Positions 42,976 through 52,510 are shown, counted from the stretch's first letter. The stretch: 64,000 nt of DNA from IDS-8 sp040902105 (GCA_040902105.1 JBBDXW010000071.1:62001-126000); one strand, 5' to 3'. Numbers and translations: made by a program. The notes: generated by a model not told the origin, from the letters alone.

Positions 42976-44811
42976 ATGAACCTGGCTGAAGCGGTACGAC
43001 AGGCGGTGGCCCTGATGCAAGCCGGGCGCCGGGCGGAGAGTATCGCCTTGTGCCACAAGGTACTCGAGGTTGCACCGGGGCAGCCCGATGCGCTGCACCT
43101 GCTGGCGATGGCGGCCCGCGACCAGGGAGATGCGGCCAGCGCCGAGCGACTGTTTCGTGAGGCCCTGTCCGGGGCTCCGCGGCGGGCGGATATCCTGGTG
43201 AATTTCGGCAACTTTCTGCTTGCGGAGGGTCGGGAGCGGGAGGCCAGGTCATGCCTGTCAAAGGCGACCCAGTCGGACCCGAACCTGGTGTCTGCCTGGT
43301 ACCACCTGGGTTTGTTGTCACTGAAGACGGGCGATCTTGGCGAGGCCCAACGGTGCGCGACCAGGGCCACCCGGCTGGCGCCCCGGCACCTGCCTGCGTG
43401 GGAACTGTTGGCCGCGGTGCAGCAACAGCGCGGGGAAATCCACGCCGCCATCTCCACATGCCGCCAGGGTATCCGTCACCAGGCCAGTGCCCCCCGGTTG
43501 CATTACTCCCTCGGCCAGCTGCTGCGCCAGGAATGCGAATTCGAAGCGGCGGCCAGTGCCTATGAAACGGCCCTGGAGCAAGGGCACAAGACACCCGATA
43601 CCTACCGCAATCTCGCCGAAGCCTGGCTGGAGGCGGGACACCCGGACAAGGCCCTGGCCGCCGCGGACCGCGGGGTAGAGCGGTTTCCCGATCACGCCCC
43701 GCTGCACCGGATACGCGCTCGCATGCACCGGGAACTGGAGGCGCCTGGCGACCCGGTAGAGCTCCTTTGGCAATCGGCACGGGCCAACCCGGGAAATGCC
43801 GACCTGTGGCGCACCCTGGCAGAATTGCTCAATCGCCTGGAGCGCAAGGACGAGGCGCGCGATGTACTGGCGGAAGCACGGACCCGGGGCTGTCCCGACA
43901 CACCGGAGCTGCGTCTGCTTGCGGCCATGAGCCTTGCCTACAGCGGCATGGTCGATGAGGCCGCCCTGGCGCTGGATGCTCTGGACAAGGCCTGCCCCGG
44001 CCATCCCGGCATCAAACTGGCCTTCGCCCTGCATTTGCTGTCCAATGGTGACCCCGACCGGGCGGAAAGCCTGTGTGCCGAGGTCTTGCAGGGCACTCCG
44101 CTGGACCAGCTCGCGCTGGCCTATCGAGGTACCGCCTGGCAGCTACTGGGCGATCCGCGCGAACACTGGCTGCTCGACTACCAGCGGATGATCAGCCAGG
44201 TGGAAGTTCCTCCTCCCTCCGGCTACTCCGACACCGCGGCGTTCTTTGAGGCCCTGGGGGAGGTGCTCACCTCGCTGCACCGCACGCGGGCGCACCCGAT
44301 CGAGCAGACCCTGCGTGGCGGGACCCAGACCAATGGATATCTGTTTCGGTTGAAGCACCCCCTGCTCCGGGAACTGGAGGCACAGATACGTATTGCCGTG
44401 CGTGAAACGCTGTCGGCGTTTCCGAGGTACCCGGAGCACCCGTTCTGGGGCCGCCGGCCGCGATCGGATGGTGTCCGCTTTTCCGGCGCCTGGTCCGTGC
44501 GCCTGAACAGCGCGGGCTACCACACGAACCACATGCATCCGGAGGGGTGGATGAGTTCCGCCCTGTACGTGGCACTACCGGACGAAGTGCGCGCGGCACA
44601 GGATCAATCGGGTCATATCCAGTTCGGCGTGCCGTTGCTGGACAAGGATCTTGCGCTGCCTCCGCGCCGGGTCCTCCAACCCGAGGTGGGCACCCTGGTA
44701 CTGTTCCCCTCCTACATGTGGCACGGCACCATTCCCTTCCATTCGCAGCAGTCGAGACTGACAGTGGCATTCGACTTGCTGCCCGACGAATCGCATGTAA
44801 GACGCGGATGA
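42976..44811 (+). CDS. TPR protein with C-terminal 2OG-Fe(II) oxygenase-like domain
   Basis: A 611-residue protein. About 400 residues of TPRs (MNLAEAVRQAVALMQAGRRA, YHLGLLSLKTGDLGEAQRCA, TYRNLAEAWLEAGHPDKALA) lead to a C-terminal domain with WSVRLNSAGYHTNHMHPEGW, ALYVALPDEVRA, and LVLFPSYMWHGTIPFHSQQS then RLTVAFDLLP. The His-rich strand and the late H-G-T-x-P-x6-R-x-T-x-F-D block match the putative 2OG-Fe(II) oxygenase family often fused to TPRs (PF13759-like). It probably hydroxylates a TPR-bound substrate in the cytoplasm. Its stop overlaps the start of the sulfotransferase gene (ATGA), so the two are translationally coupled. Confidence 0.86.
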   Translation: MNLAEAVRQAVALMQAGRRAESIALCHKVLEVAPGQPDALHLLAMAARDQGDAASAERLFREALSGAPRRADILVNFGNFLLAEGREREARSCLSKATQSDPNLVSAWYHLGLLSLKTGDLGEAQRCATRATRLAPRHLPAWELLAAVQQQRGEIHAAISTCRQGIRHQASAPRLHYSLGQLLRQECEFEAAASAYETALEQGHKTPDTYRNLAEAWLEAGHPDKALAAADRGVERFPDHAPLHRIRARMHRELEAPGDPVELLWQSARANPGNADLWRTLAELLNRLERKDEARDVLAEARTRGCPDTPELRLLAAMSLAYSGMVDEAALALDALDKACPGHPGIKLAFALHLLSNGDPDRAESLCAEVLQGTPLDQLALAYRGTAWQLLGDPREHWLLDYQRMISQVEVPPPSGYSDTAAFFEALGEVLTSLHRTRAHPIEQTLRGGTQTNGYLFRLKHPLLRELEAQIRIAVRETLSAFPRYPEHPFWGRRPRSDGVRFSGAWSVRLNSAGYHTNHMHPEGWMSSALYVALPDEVRAAQDQSGHIQFGVPLLDKDLALPPRRVLQPEVGTLVLFPSYMWHGTIPFHSQQSRLTVAFDLLPDESHVRRG

Positions 44812-46376
44812 AACCGACGCTGCAAAATGCCCTGAGCCACGGTGCCCGCCTGCTGCAAGCCGGCAACGTCGGCGATGCGAAAAAACTGGCGGATGTCCTG
44901 ATTCAGCAATTCCCGGAGAACACGCCGGTGCGCCTGTTCGCCGCCGATACCGCCAGTCAGATGGGCGACATACCGGCGGCCATTGCCTGTCTGGCCGCCC
45001 TGCCGGCGTCGGCGCCACATTACGCGACGGTCATGTTGAGAAAAGCGAGGTTTCTGTTCGCTGACGGGCGGCGTCAAGACGCTTTGCATGTGGCGCGGGA
45101 GGCCGCGGATCGGGTCGAGGGCGAAGCCGGGCTCATGCGCTTGCTGGCGGGCATCCTGCGTGACTGCCAGCAAGCGGAGAGCGCCCATGAGTGGCTGGAA
45201 AAGGCGCTGGACGTCGCGCCCGGCGATCCCGGCATCCTGTACGACCTGGCCATGGTCGAGTATCACCTGAACCGTCCGGGTGAAGCCGAAGCCCGCATCG
45301 CCGGCCTGCTCGAAAAGGAACCTTTCCACGCCGCCGCGCTGCACCTGCGCTCCGCCCTCCGCACCCAGAGCGACGAGCAGAACCACGTGGACGACCTGCG
45401 CCGACGACTTGCCGAGGGTCCCGCGCATCCCCGCTTCATCGCCGCGGCCAACTACGCGCTGGCCAAGGAACTGGAAGACCTGGGACGCTACGAGGAAGCC
45501 GTGGCGGCACTCGACACGGGGGCCCGCGCCTACCGCAGTACGCTGGACTACGATTCGGACGCCGAGCTGTCGGGCCACGAAGGCATCAGGTCGGTATTTT
45601 CCAGAGAAACGCTGGATGCGCTCGCGCCGGGTTACCGCGAGGAACAGCCGGTGTTCATCGTGGGCATGCCGCGGTCCGGCACCACCCTGGTGGAGCGTAT
45701 CCTTTCAGGACACAGCCAGCTGGTCTCGATCGGGGAATTCACGGAGTTTCCGCGCCTGTACGGGATAAGACTCCGCAAGCAGTTTTCCCGGGATACCACC
45801 CGGACCCCATCCGAAGCGTCCATGGACCTGGACTTTGCGGAGCTGGGCAGGGCGTACTGTCAAGCCGCGCGGGAGCTGGCGGGGAAGGCGCCGGGTTTCG
45901 TGGACAAGCTGCCCTATAATTTCCTGTACTGCGGATACATCCTGGCGGCGCTGCCCAACGCCAGGCTGATTCATCTTACCCGCCACCCCCTGGATGCCTG
46001 CTACGCCGTTTACAAGACCCTGTTCTTCGGCGCCTACAGCTTTTCCTATGACCTGGACGAGCTGGCGAGCTACTACATCAGCTACCACCGCCACATGGTG
46101 CATTGGCACGACGTCATGCCGGGCGGGATTCTGGACGTCTCCTACGAAGCGTTGGTCCGTGATCCGGAGACGCAGGTACGCAGAATCATCGATTGGTGCA
46201 GGTTACCCTGGGAGGCTTCAGTGCTCGATTTCCACCGGCAGGAAGGGCCATCGATGACGGCCAGCGCCATGCAGGTGCGCCAACCCGTGTACACGGATTC
46301 CATCGACTCATGGCGCCGCGCGGAGGCACGGTTTACTCCGCTCAAAGCCCGCTTCGAGGCGGCGGGTATCGTATAG
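44808..46376 (+). CDS. TPR-repeat sulfotransferase
   Basis: A 522-residue protein starting at the ATG that overlaps the oxygenase stop. TPRs fill about residues 1-260 (ALSHGARLLQAGNVGDAKKL, YDLAMVEYHLNRPGEAEARI). The sulfotransferase domain follows: PVFIVGMPRSGTTLVERIL near residue 280, FVDKLPYNFLYCGYI, HLTRHPLDACYAVYKTLFFG and the tail TASAMQVRQPVYTDSI. It is shorter than the paralogues at 299 and 3436, with GTT instead of GST in the PAPS loop. A decayed partial copy lies at 47736-48032. The coupling suggests hydroxylation and sulfation of the same substrate. Confidence 0.9.
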   Translation: MKPTLQNALSHGARLLQAGNVGDAKKLADVLIQQFPENTPVRLFAADTASQMGDIPAAIACLAALPASAPHYATVMLRKARFLFADGRRQDALHVAREAADRVEGEAGLMRLLAGILRDCQQAESAHEWLEKALDVAPGDPGILYDLAMVEYHLNRPGEAEARIAGLLEKEPFHAAALHLRSALRTQSDEQNHVDDLRRRLAEGPAHPRFIAAANYALAKELEDLGRYEEAVAALDTGARAYRSTLDYDSDAELSGHEGIRSVFSRETLDALAPGYREEQPVFIVGMPRSGTTLVERILSGHSQLVSIGEFTEFPRLYGIRLRKQFSRDTTRTPSEASMDLDFAELGRAYCQAARELAGKAPGFVDKLPYNFLYCGYILAALPNARLIHLTRHPLDACYAVYKTLFFGAYSFSYDLDELASYYISYHRHMVHWHDVMPGGILDVSYEALVRDPETQVRRIIDWCRLPWEASVLDFHRQEGPSMTASAMQVRQPVYTDSIDSWRRAEARFTPLKARFEAAGIV

Positions 46377-46385
46377 CCCGAGGTC

Positions 46386-47564
46386 TCAGATGACTTGCTG
46401 AATCCACTCCTGCCTGGCGGCCAGCAGCACGCGGATCATTTCCCTCTCGGCGGCGCTCAACAGGGGATTCCAGATGTCGAAGATCAGGATGACCCTCGTC
46501 TCGTCCGAGTCGTTCCAGGCCTCGTGCTCGATGGTATCGTCGAAGGCCCAGGCCTCGCCTATCCGCCATTCGCGGCGTTCATTGCCAACCCGGAAACCGG
46601 CCGGTCCGGGCAGGATCAGGGGCAGATGTACCACCAGCCTGGCGTTGGTCGAGCCGGTGTGCGGCGGGATGCGGGTGTGCGGGGCCAAAACCGAGAAAAG
46701 AGCGGTCGGCGCAAAGCCGGGCTGATCGGCGAGTGGCAGCTGCTCGAGAATCCCCGCGGTGTGCGGGCAGCGGGCAATGGCTGGTTCCTGCCGCTTGCCG
46801 TCCCGCCACAGCCACAGTGAACTCCAGCGATCGGAGCGATTGAGCTCCCTGAACTGATTCTCCGGCGTGCCCGGCTCATAGTCCACGTACGGCGCGAATC
46901 CGGGGAGACCTTCCGCCAGCAGCACTGACAACTCCTGGCGAATGGCGTCGGTTCCCGCCTCCAACTGCTCCAGCCAGGGGAAGTGCCCACGATCGAAGAA
47001 GGGTATGGCCGGCAAGCGCGGGACGTGCATCTGTACCGGCTCGGCGTTGTAGACTCTTTTCGTGCCGGCCATGATGTCGACGCACTCATCGATACGTTCC
47101 AGGCGCTCATGCGCAAACCGTGTTCGCAGGTCGCCCAGCCGTTCACGCAGATACCCGGCCTGCTCCCGGGAATCCTCCTCGACGACCCGGCGGGCCCCGC
47201 GTATCGGCTCCTCGAAAGCGGCGGGGGTGTATTCGGGGCGCGGCGCGATTCTCAGCGCGTTCCGGTAAACCTGGGCCGCGACACGGCGTTTGCCCATCTG
47301 TTCCAGTACCGATCCTTTCGACAGCAGGCCCAGGAAAAAGTAGGGGTCGATCGCGAGAGCGGCGTCCAGTGCGGCAAGCGCGGCAGCAAGGTTGCCCTGC
47401 AGTCGCAATGCCAGTGCTTTGTCCAGCTTTATCTGAGGGTCGGCAGGTTCCTGTTGCTCCAGGTCATTCAGCGTGGCCAACGCACTCTGGGTTGCCCCGC
47501 GTTTCAGCTCGGCCATTGCGGCATTCCTCCTGTGTCGCAGCGCTGAATCCGCTTTACCTACCAT
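46386..47564 (-). CDS. TPR protein with AspH-type aspartyl/asparaginyl beta-hydroxylase domain
   Basis: A 392-residue protein from ATG 47564; the frame runs further upstream, and an ATG 16 codons in is possible. Short TPRs (SALATLNDLEQQEPADPQIK, FFLGLLSKGSVLEQMGKRRV) precede a beta-hydroxylase domain: IPPHTGSTNARLVVHLPL, EWRIGEAWAFDDTIEHEAWN, RVILIFDIWNP. The HTG in place of H-x-D matches the two-His centre of animal AspH (HTGPTN-like), unlike the H-x-D enzymes elsewhere in this window. It converges on the sulfotransferase gene with 9 bases between. It likely hydroxylates Asp/Asn side chains using 2-oxoglutarate. Confidence 0.85.
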   Translation of the reverse strand: MVGKADSALRHRRNAAMAELKRGATQSALATLNDLEQQEPADPQIKLDKALALRLQGNLAAALAALDAALAIDPYFFLGLLSKGSVLEQMGKRRVAAQVYRNALRIAPRPEYTPAAFEEPIRGARRVVEEDSREQAGYLRERLGDLRTRFAHERLERIDECVDIMAGTKRVYNAEPVQMHVPRLPAIPFFDRGHFPWLEQLEAGTDAIRQELSVLLAEGLPGFAPYVDYEPGTPENQFRELNRSDRWSSLWLWRDGKRQEPAIARCPHTAGILEQLPLADQPGFAPTALFSVLAPHTRIPPHTGSTNARLVVHLPLILPGPAGFRVGNERREWRIGEAWAFDDTIEHEAWNDSDETRVILIFDIWNPLLSAAEREMIRVLLAARQEWIQQVI

Positions 47565-47735
47565 CCCGTCTTGTTCCTCAGTAGCGGATCTGATCGGGGC
47601 GTCGACGCCCCGACGACGTTCAGCCACCGCCGCGTTGCTGCCGCAGAGAGCGCTATTGTGCAGGAGAAGGCGTACTGCTTCCAGAGCGAGCGGCCCCCAT
47701 CCTCAAATGCGTGGGATCCGGAGTCGCGCCGTGAC

Positions 47736-48032
47736 GTTGAAGAAAGCGAGGTTTCTGTTCGTTGACGTGCGGCGTCAAGACGCTTTGCATGTGTCTCCTA
47801 CGAAGCCCTGGTGCGCGAACCGGAGACGCAGGTACGCAGAATCATCGATTGGTGCAGCTTACCCTGGGAGGCTTCAGTGCTCGATTTCCACCGGCAGGAA
47901 GGGCCATCGATGACGGCCAGCGCCATGCAGGTGCGCCAACCCGTGTACACGGATTCCATCGGCTCATGGCGCCGCGCGGAGGAAAGGTTCGCCCCGCTGA
48001 AAGCCCGGCTCGAGGCGGCGGGTGTTCTGTAA
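47736..48032 (+). pseudogene. Deleted partial duplicate of the TPR-sulfotransferase gene
   Basis: Bases 47736-47793 match 45035-45092 and, directly joined, 47794-48032 match 46138-46376 of the gene at 44808-46376, at roughly 90% identity or higher. The 1045 bases in between, including the PAPS loop, are missing, and the junction changes the frame. The tail encodes PETQVRRIIDWCSLPWEASV and ends one residue type apart (AAGVL for AAGIV). The copy is on the same strand, separated from the source by the hydroxylase gene. It is non-functional. Confidence 0.9.
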
Positions 48033-48167
48033 ACCCGGGGCTGTGGAGACTGGCGCGCTCGGTCGAGCCCGCTCAGCGCCGCGTGATGTCCCGCTACACA
48101 CGGACCGGGCTGGTGTGGGATACTCCCAAGTCCGAGGGAAACCTGGGTCCGGGGGAAATTCGACCTC

Positions 48168-48458
48168 ATGCCTACACGTCTCATCATCCTTTTCTGCGCC
48201 GCGCTGCTCGGGACCGCCTGCACCACGCCAGCCGGCCGCACCGCGGTCGCGCCCGACGTCGGCAGCGACATGGTACCAGTCGCCGCAACCGCCGAAGAAA
48301 ATCCGCTCGTGTGTAAAAATGTCGTCCAGACGGGCACACGGGTTGCTCAGCGCATCTGCATGCGGCGCAGCCAGATGGACGCGCATCAGCGCGGCGCGCA
48401 CGAGATGCTGGGGGAAGTACAGAGGCGCGGCGTGCAGGTGAACGAGACCAAAGAGTAG
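48168..48458 (+). CDS. Small lipoprotein
   Basis: A 96-residue lipoprotein with lipobox GTAC after LIILFCAALLGTAC. The mature part ends with a Cys/Arg-containing segment (VCKNVVQTGTRVAQRICMRR, QMDAHQRGAHEMLGEVQRRG). This recalls a short family of proteobacterial proteins with C-x-x-x-x-x-TGTRV-x-x-R-x-C, where the motif is conserved but the function unknown. The two Cys of the motif could form a disulfide in the periplasm. It is probably monocistronic. Confidence 0.72.
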   Translation: MPTRLIILFCAALLGTACTTPAGRTAVAPDVGSDMVPVAATAEENPLVCKNVVQTGTRVAQRICMRRSQMDAHQRGAHEMLGEVQRRGVQVNETKE

Positions 48459-48510
48459 AGGGAACGCGAAAAGGACCCCGGCTTGAAGCGACGCAACTGC
48501 CTGGAGAGAG

Positions 48511-49044
48511 CTAAGGCTGCTCGCGGTCAGCCTCGTCGACCGGCCTGCTGTCGTCAATTTCAATCTCGGGTGTGACCGGATCCACCGCGTCGAGGTAAAT
48601 GGAGCGGGCGATCCTCAGAGTTTGCGCGCCCGGATTCAGGTCCTCGGCGCTGAGCAGGTCCTGGTCCGCTTTTTCGTACTGCCCGGTCTTGATGTATATA
48701 AGAGCGCGATTGTTGTAGGCGCGCCAGCTCTTGTCGTTTCGCGCGAGTAGCAGTTCGCAGTATGTAAGGGCTTCATCGAAGCGCTCGAGCACGACGTAGC
48801 CGGAGCAGAGATTCGACAAGGCCGCCTCTTCTTCAAGTTTCCCCTCCGCGACCCGGAGACCGCGCAACGTCAGCTCGACGCCTTCCCTGGTGCGGCCCGC
48901 CAGCAACAACTCCGCACCCTTCTGAAGATCCGAATTTCTCGGTCCAATGACCATCACTGGATCGCTCTCCAAGCGGTCCAGGTTCTGTGCCCAGCCTGTC
49001 GGCGCAAGCAAGACGGCAAGCGCAAGCAAACTGTATCTGACCAT
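48511..49044 (-). CDS. Secreted TPR-repeat protein
   Basis: A 177-residue protein with a signal peptide (MVRYSLLALAVLLAPTGWAQ). About three TPR-like units follow (GAELLLAGRTREGVELTLRG, ALSNLCSGYVVLERFDEALT, AYNNRALIYIKTGQYEKADQ), then an acidic tail. A periplasmic scaffold role is likely; the partner is unknown. It converges on the small lipoprotein gene with 52 bases between. Unlike the large TPR proteins of this window it is exported and carries no enzyme domain. Confidence 0.8.
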   Translation of the reverse strand: MVRYSLLALAVLLAPTGWAQNLDRLESDPVMVIGPRNSDLQKGAELLLAGRTREGVELTLRGLRVAEGKLEEEAALSNLCSGYVVLERFDEALTYCELLLARNDKSWRAYNNRALIYIKTGQYEKADQDLLSAEDLNPGAQTLRIARSIYLDAVDPVTPEIEIDDSRPVDEADREQP

Positions 49045-49413
49045 GTCCTCATCCTCTTCCGACAGCCGGCACTGTCAACCAACAACCGGGAATCCGACGC
49101 AGCCTGAGTCTGATCGGACAAGGTCCCCCCGGAAAAATTCAATGATCCCTTGCCCAGCCATTCCGGGCCATTCAGGAGCATCCTTGCATACGCATCGTCG
49201 TGTCGTCGAAAAGCCGTGTCAACGACCGGAGGTTCGACGGTTGCGACGAATTGGCGCTACGACTGGCCCCTGGCAGAGACCACCCAGCCGATCAGGTCCC
49301 GCCCTCGGCGCAGCAGTTCCCAGGGCGCCTCGGCTGCGAAACCGGCGCGACCGCGCGCCTGCTGAAGTACTACGACGATCGGCCCGCGTCGGATCCGCGC
49401 AGCGAACGACGGT
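49045..49413. other. Intergenic, nothing recognised
   Basis: 369 bases with short open frames on both strands but no recognisable product or clear ribosome site. The end near 49045 should contain the promoter of the secreted TPR gene. Confidence 0.35.
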
Positions 49414-50193
49414 TCAGTGTTTAACTTTCTTTCGTCCGCCGCCTTCGGGCATCATCATCTCTTCGTACCAGGAGCGTATCCGCTGAACGTGCTCTTCCTC
49501 CTGGGTAAGCGCCTGCTGGAACTGTTCGACGAGATCGTCGGCCTTAAGCCCCTCGGCAAGCATGATCAGCAGTTCCCACGCCGCGTTGTCCGTCAGCTCT
49601 ATGCTCAGAAGCACTTCCAGGCATTGCGACATGGTGGTGCGCGGATCGTTGAGGACCTGCTGCATTCCCATGGCGGCCACACCGCTTACGTCTGCGTCGG
49701 GCGTCTGAGCGGTAGGATCTGCCCCCAGCGCCACCATTGCTTCCTTCAGCATCAGGAAATGTTCGGCTTCCTCGTCACGGATGTGACGGAGTTCCTCCAC
49801 CGTGACCGGTCCTGCAGGATGGAGGTCGTCGGCGGCCTCGCATTTCGTGATGACACTTTCATAGAGCCGCACGCCGCTTCTCTCATAGGCGAGGCGCTCA
49901 CCAAGCTTGTTAAGGAAAACCTCGGCGTTATGTCCGCCCGCCTTTTTCTTGCCGGTCTTTAATACCCCGCGAAGCGTGCCCGGCATCGGCACGGAACCGA
50001 CAGGGTCCGATTCCTGAATGTACTGCGTATCGATGGCCACCATGTCGGGTGTCTCGATGTCGGCCGCCTCCGCGGTGCGGCTGTAGTCCTGCGATCCGGT
50101 AAATTCCTGGCCACCCCTCAACATTTCCTCGCTCTGGGCGGGCGACATGTCGATCCCGGTGCGGTTCTTCCCCATTTCAGCTGCTTTTTCCAC
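49414..50193 (-). CDS. Ferritin-like protein
   Basis: A 259-residue protein. GTG 50193 is chosen because AGGAG stands eight bases upstream; ATG 50175 is in frame. About 80 polar residues precede a four-helix ferritin-like domain: LAYERSGVRLYESVITKCEA, EELRHIRDEEAEHFLMLKEA (E-x2-x-E-H type pair), LEVLLSIELTDNAAWELLIM and ALTQEEEHVQRIRSWYEEMM (E-E-x-H). The repeated E-x-x-H pairs fit a di-iron or di-manganese centre. The tail is Gly/Lys-rich. It follows the second ferritin-like gene with 28 bases between, so the two probably form an operon for metal or oxidative-stress handling. Confidence 0.82.
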   Translation of the reverse strand: MEKAAEMGKNRTGIDMSPAQSEEMLRGGQEFTGSQDYSRTAEAADIETPDMVAIDTQYIQESDPVGSVPMPGTLRGVLKTGKKKAGGHNAEVFLNKLGERLAYERSGVRLYESVITKCEAADDLHPAGPVTVEELRHIRDEEAEHFLMLKEAMVALGADPTAQTPDADVSGVAAMGMQQVLNDPRTTMSQCLEVLLSIELTDNAAWELLIMLAEGLKADDLVEQFQQALTQEEEHVQRIRSWYEEMMMPEGGGRKKVKH

Positions 50194-50221
50194 GGTATAT
50201 CTCCTGAATGTCTGCAAAAGG

Positions 50222-51397
50222 TCAGGCGGCTTTGTCGGCAGCCTTTCTGCTGAGCTCGGTGCCGGGATGCCACAGGTAATTCTCTGCGACGGCTTCCGAC
50301 GGGGAGCCTTCCGAATTTATGTGTTTTCGATAGGCCCGCGTCGCGTCCGACTCTTCGGATTTGTCGACGAACGTGGGCCCTGCTGCACTGAGATCAACTT
50401 CGTCCCGGAGCGTTTCCCGAACGAACTCCCGCTGGCTCTGATACGGGATCGGATCCGGAAGCGTCTCGGGCAGTATCTCGGCCGGATCGCGCTTCTCATG
50501 CTTCTTGAACAGCTCCATTACGAGGTTCAGATGGCCGAGCTCGTAGTCCAGGAACCTTTCCCAGATGGCCTTGATCCGCGCATTCGTTTCAGATTCCATG
50601 CAGCTGTAGTAGTTGTAGGCTTCGTTCGCTTCGTACAGCAGCCATTTCTCCAGCATCGTTTCGTTGGGATCGATGATCGAGCCGTACTGCGTTACGTGCT
50701 GTTCCTCGATGGATGCGATCTCCGCATAGAGCAGGCGTGCGACAGGATCCGCGAACGTAGGACCGATGTTCATGTAGTAGTCCCGGGTCTGGTATTCGCC
50801 GGACATGATCGTGAGCGCGTTCATTTTGCTGATCGGCTCGGCGGTCGCGCGATCGTAGTGGTCCCTCAGATCATCCAGCGGGTGCCGGTGCTCAACGATC
50901 GTCGGCCGTCCAGGAATGATATCGGTGTAGCTCTGCAGGATGTTGTTTGCATCCTTGCCTTCGACGCGATCCAGCAGCGCAGAGTAGCGGTACATGTGAT
51001 CGAAATCTTCCAGCAGGCCGAACCGGTAGACCTGGGCCAGGTACTCGTCCGGCTCCTGCTGGGCGACCGCGGCAGTGACTTCGATCGCCACCTGCTCGTA
51101 ACCAATGGTCGTCTCGATCGGGGAGTGATCGCCTGACAAGAGCCAGTTGATCATGGTTTGCTGGTGGTGCTCCACGCGGCGCACCTGTGCGAGCGGTTTG
51201 CGCAATTCCCCATTCATCTGGGAGCAGAGATGCTGAAACCGGTTCGCCTGTTGCTCGATGCCGTTCATCAGGATGACGCGTACGCGCGTGAAGGCGTCGT
51301 CATCGAGCTTGCTGATCGGTTTCTGGACCAGGTCCTTCCAGGTGAATTTCTGCTGGTCGAGGCGCGTTCCCTTGTTGTCGAATAACTTGATAGCCAT
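50222..51397 (-). CDS. Large ferritin-like (rubrerythrin-type) protein
   Basis: A 391-residue protein from ATG 51397 with an AGGAG site; the upstream frame is non-coding. Helical segments hold the metal-ligand pattern EIASIEEQHVTQYGSIID (E-x-x-x-E-x-H type), KWLLYEANEAYNYYSCMESE and FLDYELGHLNLVMELFKKHE (E-x-x-H). An earlier region (VRRVEHHQQTMINWLLSGDH, LAQVYRFGLLEDFDHMYRYS) may be a second four-helix bundle. It is larger than usual ferritins. Operon context with the other ferritin-like gene suggests oxidative or metal stress defence; the exact reaction is unknown. Confidence 0.8.
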   Translation of the reverse strand: MAIKLFDNKGTRLDQQKFTWKDLVQKPISKLDDDAFTRVRVILMNGIEQQANRFQHLCSQMNGELRKPLAQVRRVEHHQQTMINWLLSGDHSPIETTIGYEQVAIEVTAAVAQQEPDEYLAQVYRFGLLEDFDHMYRYSALLDRVEGKDANNILQSYTDIIPGRPTIVEHRHPLDDLRDHYDRATAEPISKMNALTIMSGEYQTRDYYMNIGPTFADPVARLLYAEIASIEEQHVTQYGSIIDPNETMLEKWLLYEANEAYNYYSCMESETNARIKAIWERFLDYELGHLNLVMELFKKHEKRDPAEILPETLPDPIPYQSQREFVRETLRDEVDLSAAGPTFVDKSEESDATRAYRKHINSEGSPSEAVAENYLWHPGTELSRKAADKAA

Positions 51398-51597
51398 GGC
51401 TGCTCCTGCGGAGGCAGTGGAGAAAAAGAAAGCGGCGAGGACATCGATGGCTGCAAAAACTGTGCCGCAACACTGCCGCGGCGACTGTAATCGTCGGCTG
51501 CAGCAAACGCCGGACTCCACCGACCTGCGAAGTCCCGAGCGGAACGGGAAGGAGGCGAATTTTTACACGCGGCTTGAATATTCTACCGCTCGGGAGG

Positions 51598-52176
51598 CTA
51601 CTGTCCGGGTTGTCCAGTACCTTCATCTCCGGACTCGGTTGGCCTGGTGGCCGGCAATTCGGCCAGCGTCGTGGTGCGTGACATGAACCAACCGATGATG
51701 ATGAACAGCACGCCTCCGACCGCAAGGAACGTCCAGTCGTACGCAGGCACGTGAGCGGGCATATCGCGAACGTGGTGAAGCCCGAGCAGGTGATGGTCGA
51801 TGACGCCTTCGACCAGGTTGAAGATGCCCCATCCCAGAATCATCTGACCGGTCAGCACCCTGAGCGAGGATGGAGCGGTTCCCATGCGACCCTCGCGCCA
51901 CATAAGCACCACGCCCAGAACTGTCAGGACGAGCGTCGCGACATGGAACAATCCGTCCCATCGCATATTCTGCGACATGGCATCCATCGTGGTCGGCGGC
52001 AGGATGGCGGAGCCCATGTTGTGCCACTGCACGATCTGGTGGAGGAAGATGCCGTCGATAAAGCCTCCGAGGCCAAGCCCTAGAATCAATCCGCCTGTAA
52101 CAGCTGCGGATCGTGCGGTGGTTCGCACGCCGTGCGTTTGCTCACCTCGCCGAGCGACAGGTCTGTTAGTAGCCAT
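51598..52176 (-). CDS. DUF2243 membrane protein
   Basis: A 192-residue membrane protein with an AGGAGG site seven bases before ATG 52176. Four hydrophobic helices carry the family signatures GGLILGLGLGGFIDGIFLHQ, IVQWHN, WDGLFHVATLVLTVLGVVLM, GWGIFNLVEGVIDHHLLGLH and HV. The conserved His residues (HQ, DHHLLG-x-HH) suggest metal or heme binding in the membrane. Function of DUF2243 is unknown. It lies 200 bases upstream of the ferritin-like genes on the same strand. Confidence 0.9.
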   Translation of the reverse strand: MATNRPVARRGEQTHGVRTTARSAAVTGGLILGLGLGGFIDGIFLHQIVQWHNMGSAILPPTTMDAMSQNMRWDGLFHVATLVLTVLGVVLMWREGRMGTAPSSLRVLTGQMILGWGIFNLVEGVIDHHLLGLHHVRDMPAHVPAYDWTFLAVGGVLFIIIGWFMSRTTTLAELPATRPTESGDEGTGQPGQ

Positions 52177-52424
52177 GGTGTACCTCCTGCGGGTGGAGGC
52201 TCATCGTGCATGACCTATGCCATTGCCGCCGTCAGGTAGCTTCTTTGTCAAACTAAGATAGGAAGTTCCATCGCACAGAGAGAGCAATGCACGCTGAAAG
52301 GTGCGGGGAATCGTTGCGGCGGAGCTGGTGCAAGCGCGCACTCGCCGGAATCCTCGCCTGCCGGGGCGGTTAATCGGCGGGATTCGGTGTCGGCGTCGCC
52401 GGGGCAGCGTGATGCGGGTGTTCA

Positions 52425-52510
52425 GGCCGTGGAATCTTGTCAGCCGGTCGTGATTCGGCTGACCACTAACGCAGTATGCGCCGCGTGAATTTTGGGTGAA
52501 TCAGCTCTGC
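52425..52510. repeat. Dispersed repeat, copy 2 (see 22225-22310)
   Basis: GGAATCTTGTCAGCC from 52431 and GCGTGAATTTTGGGTGAAT from 52483, the same 50-base offset as in copy 1. Confidence 0.6.
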
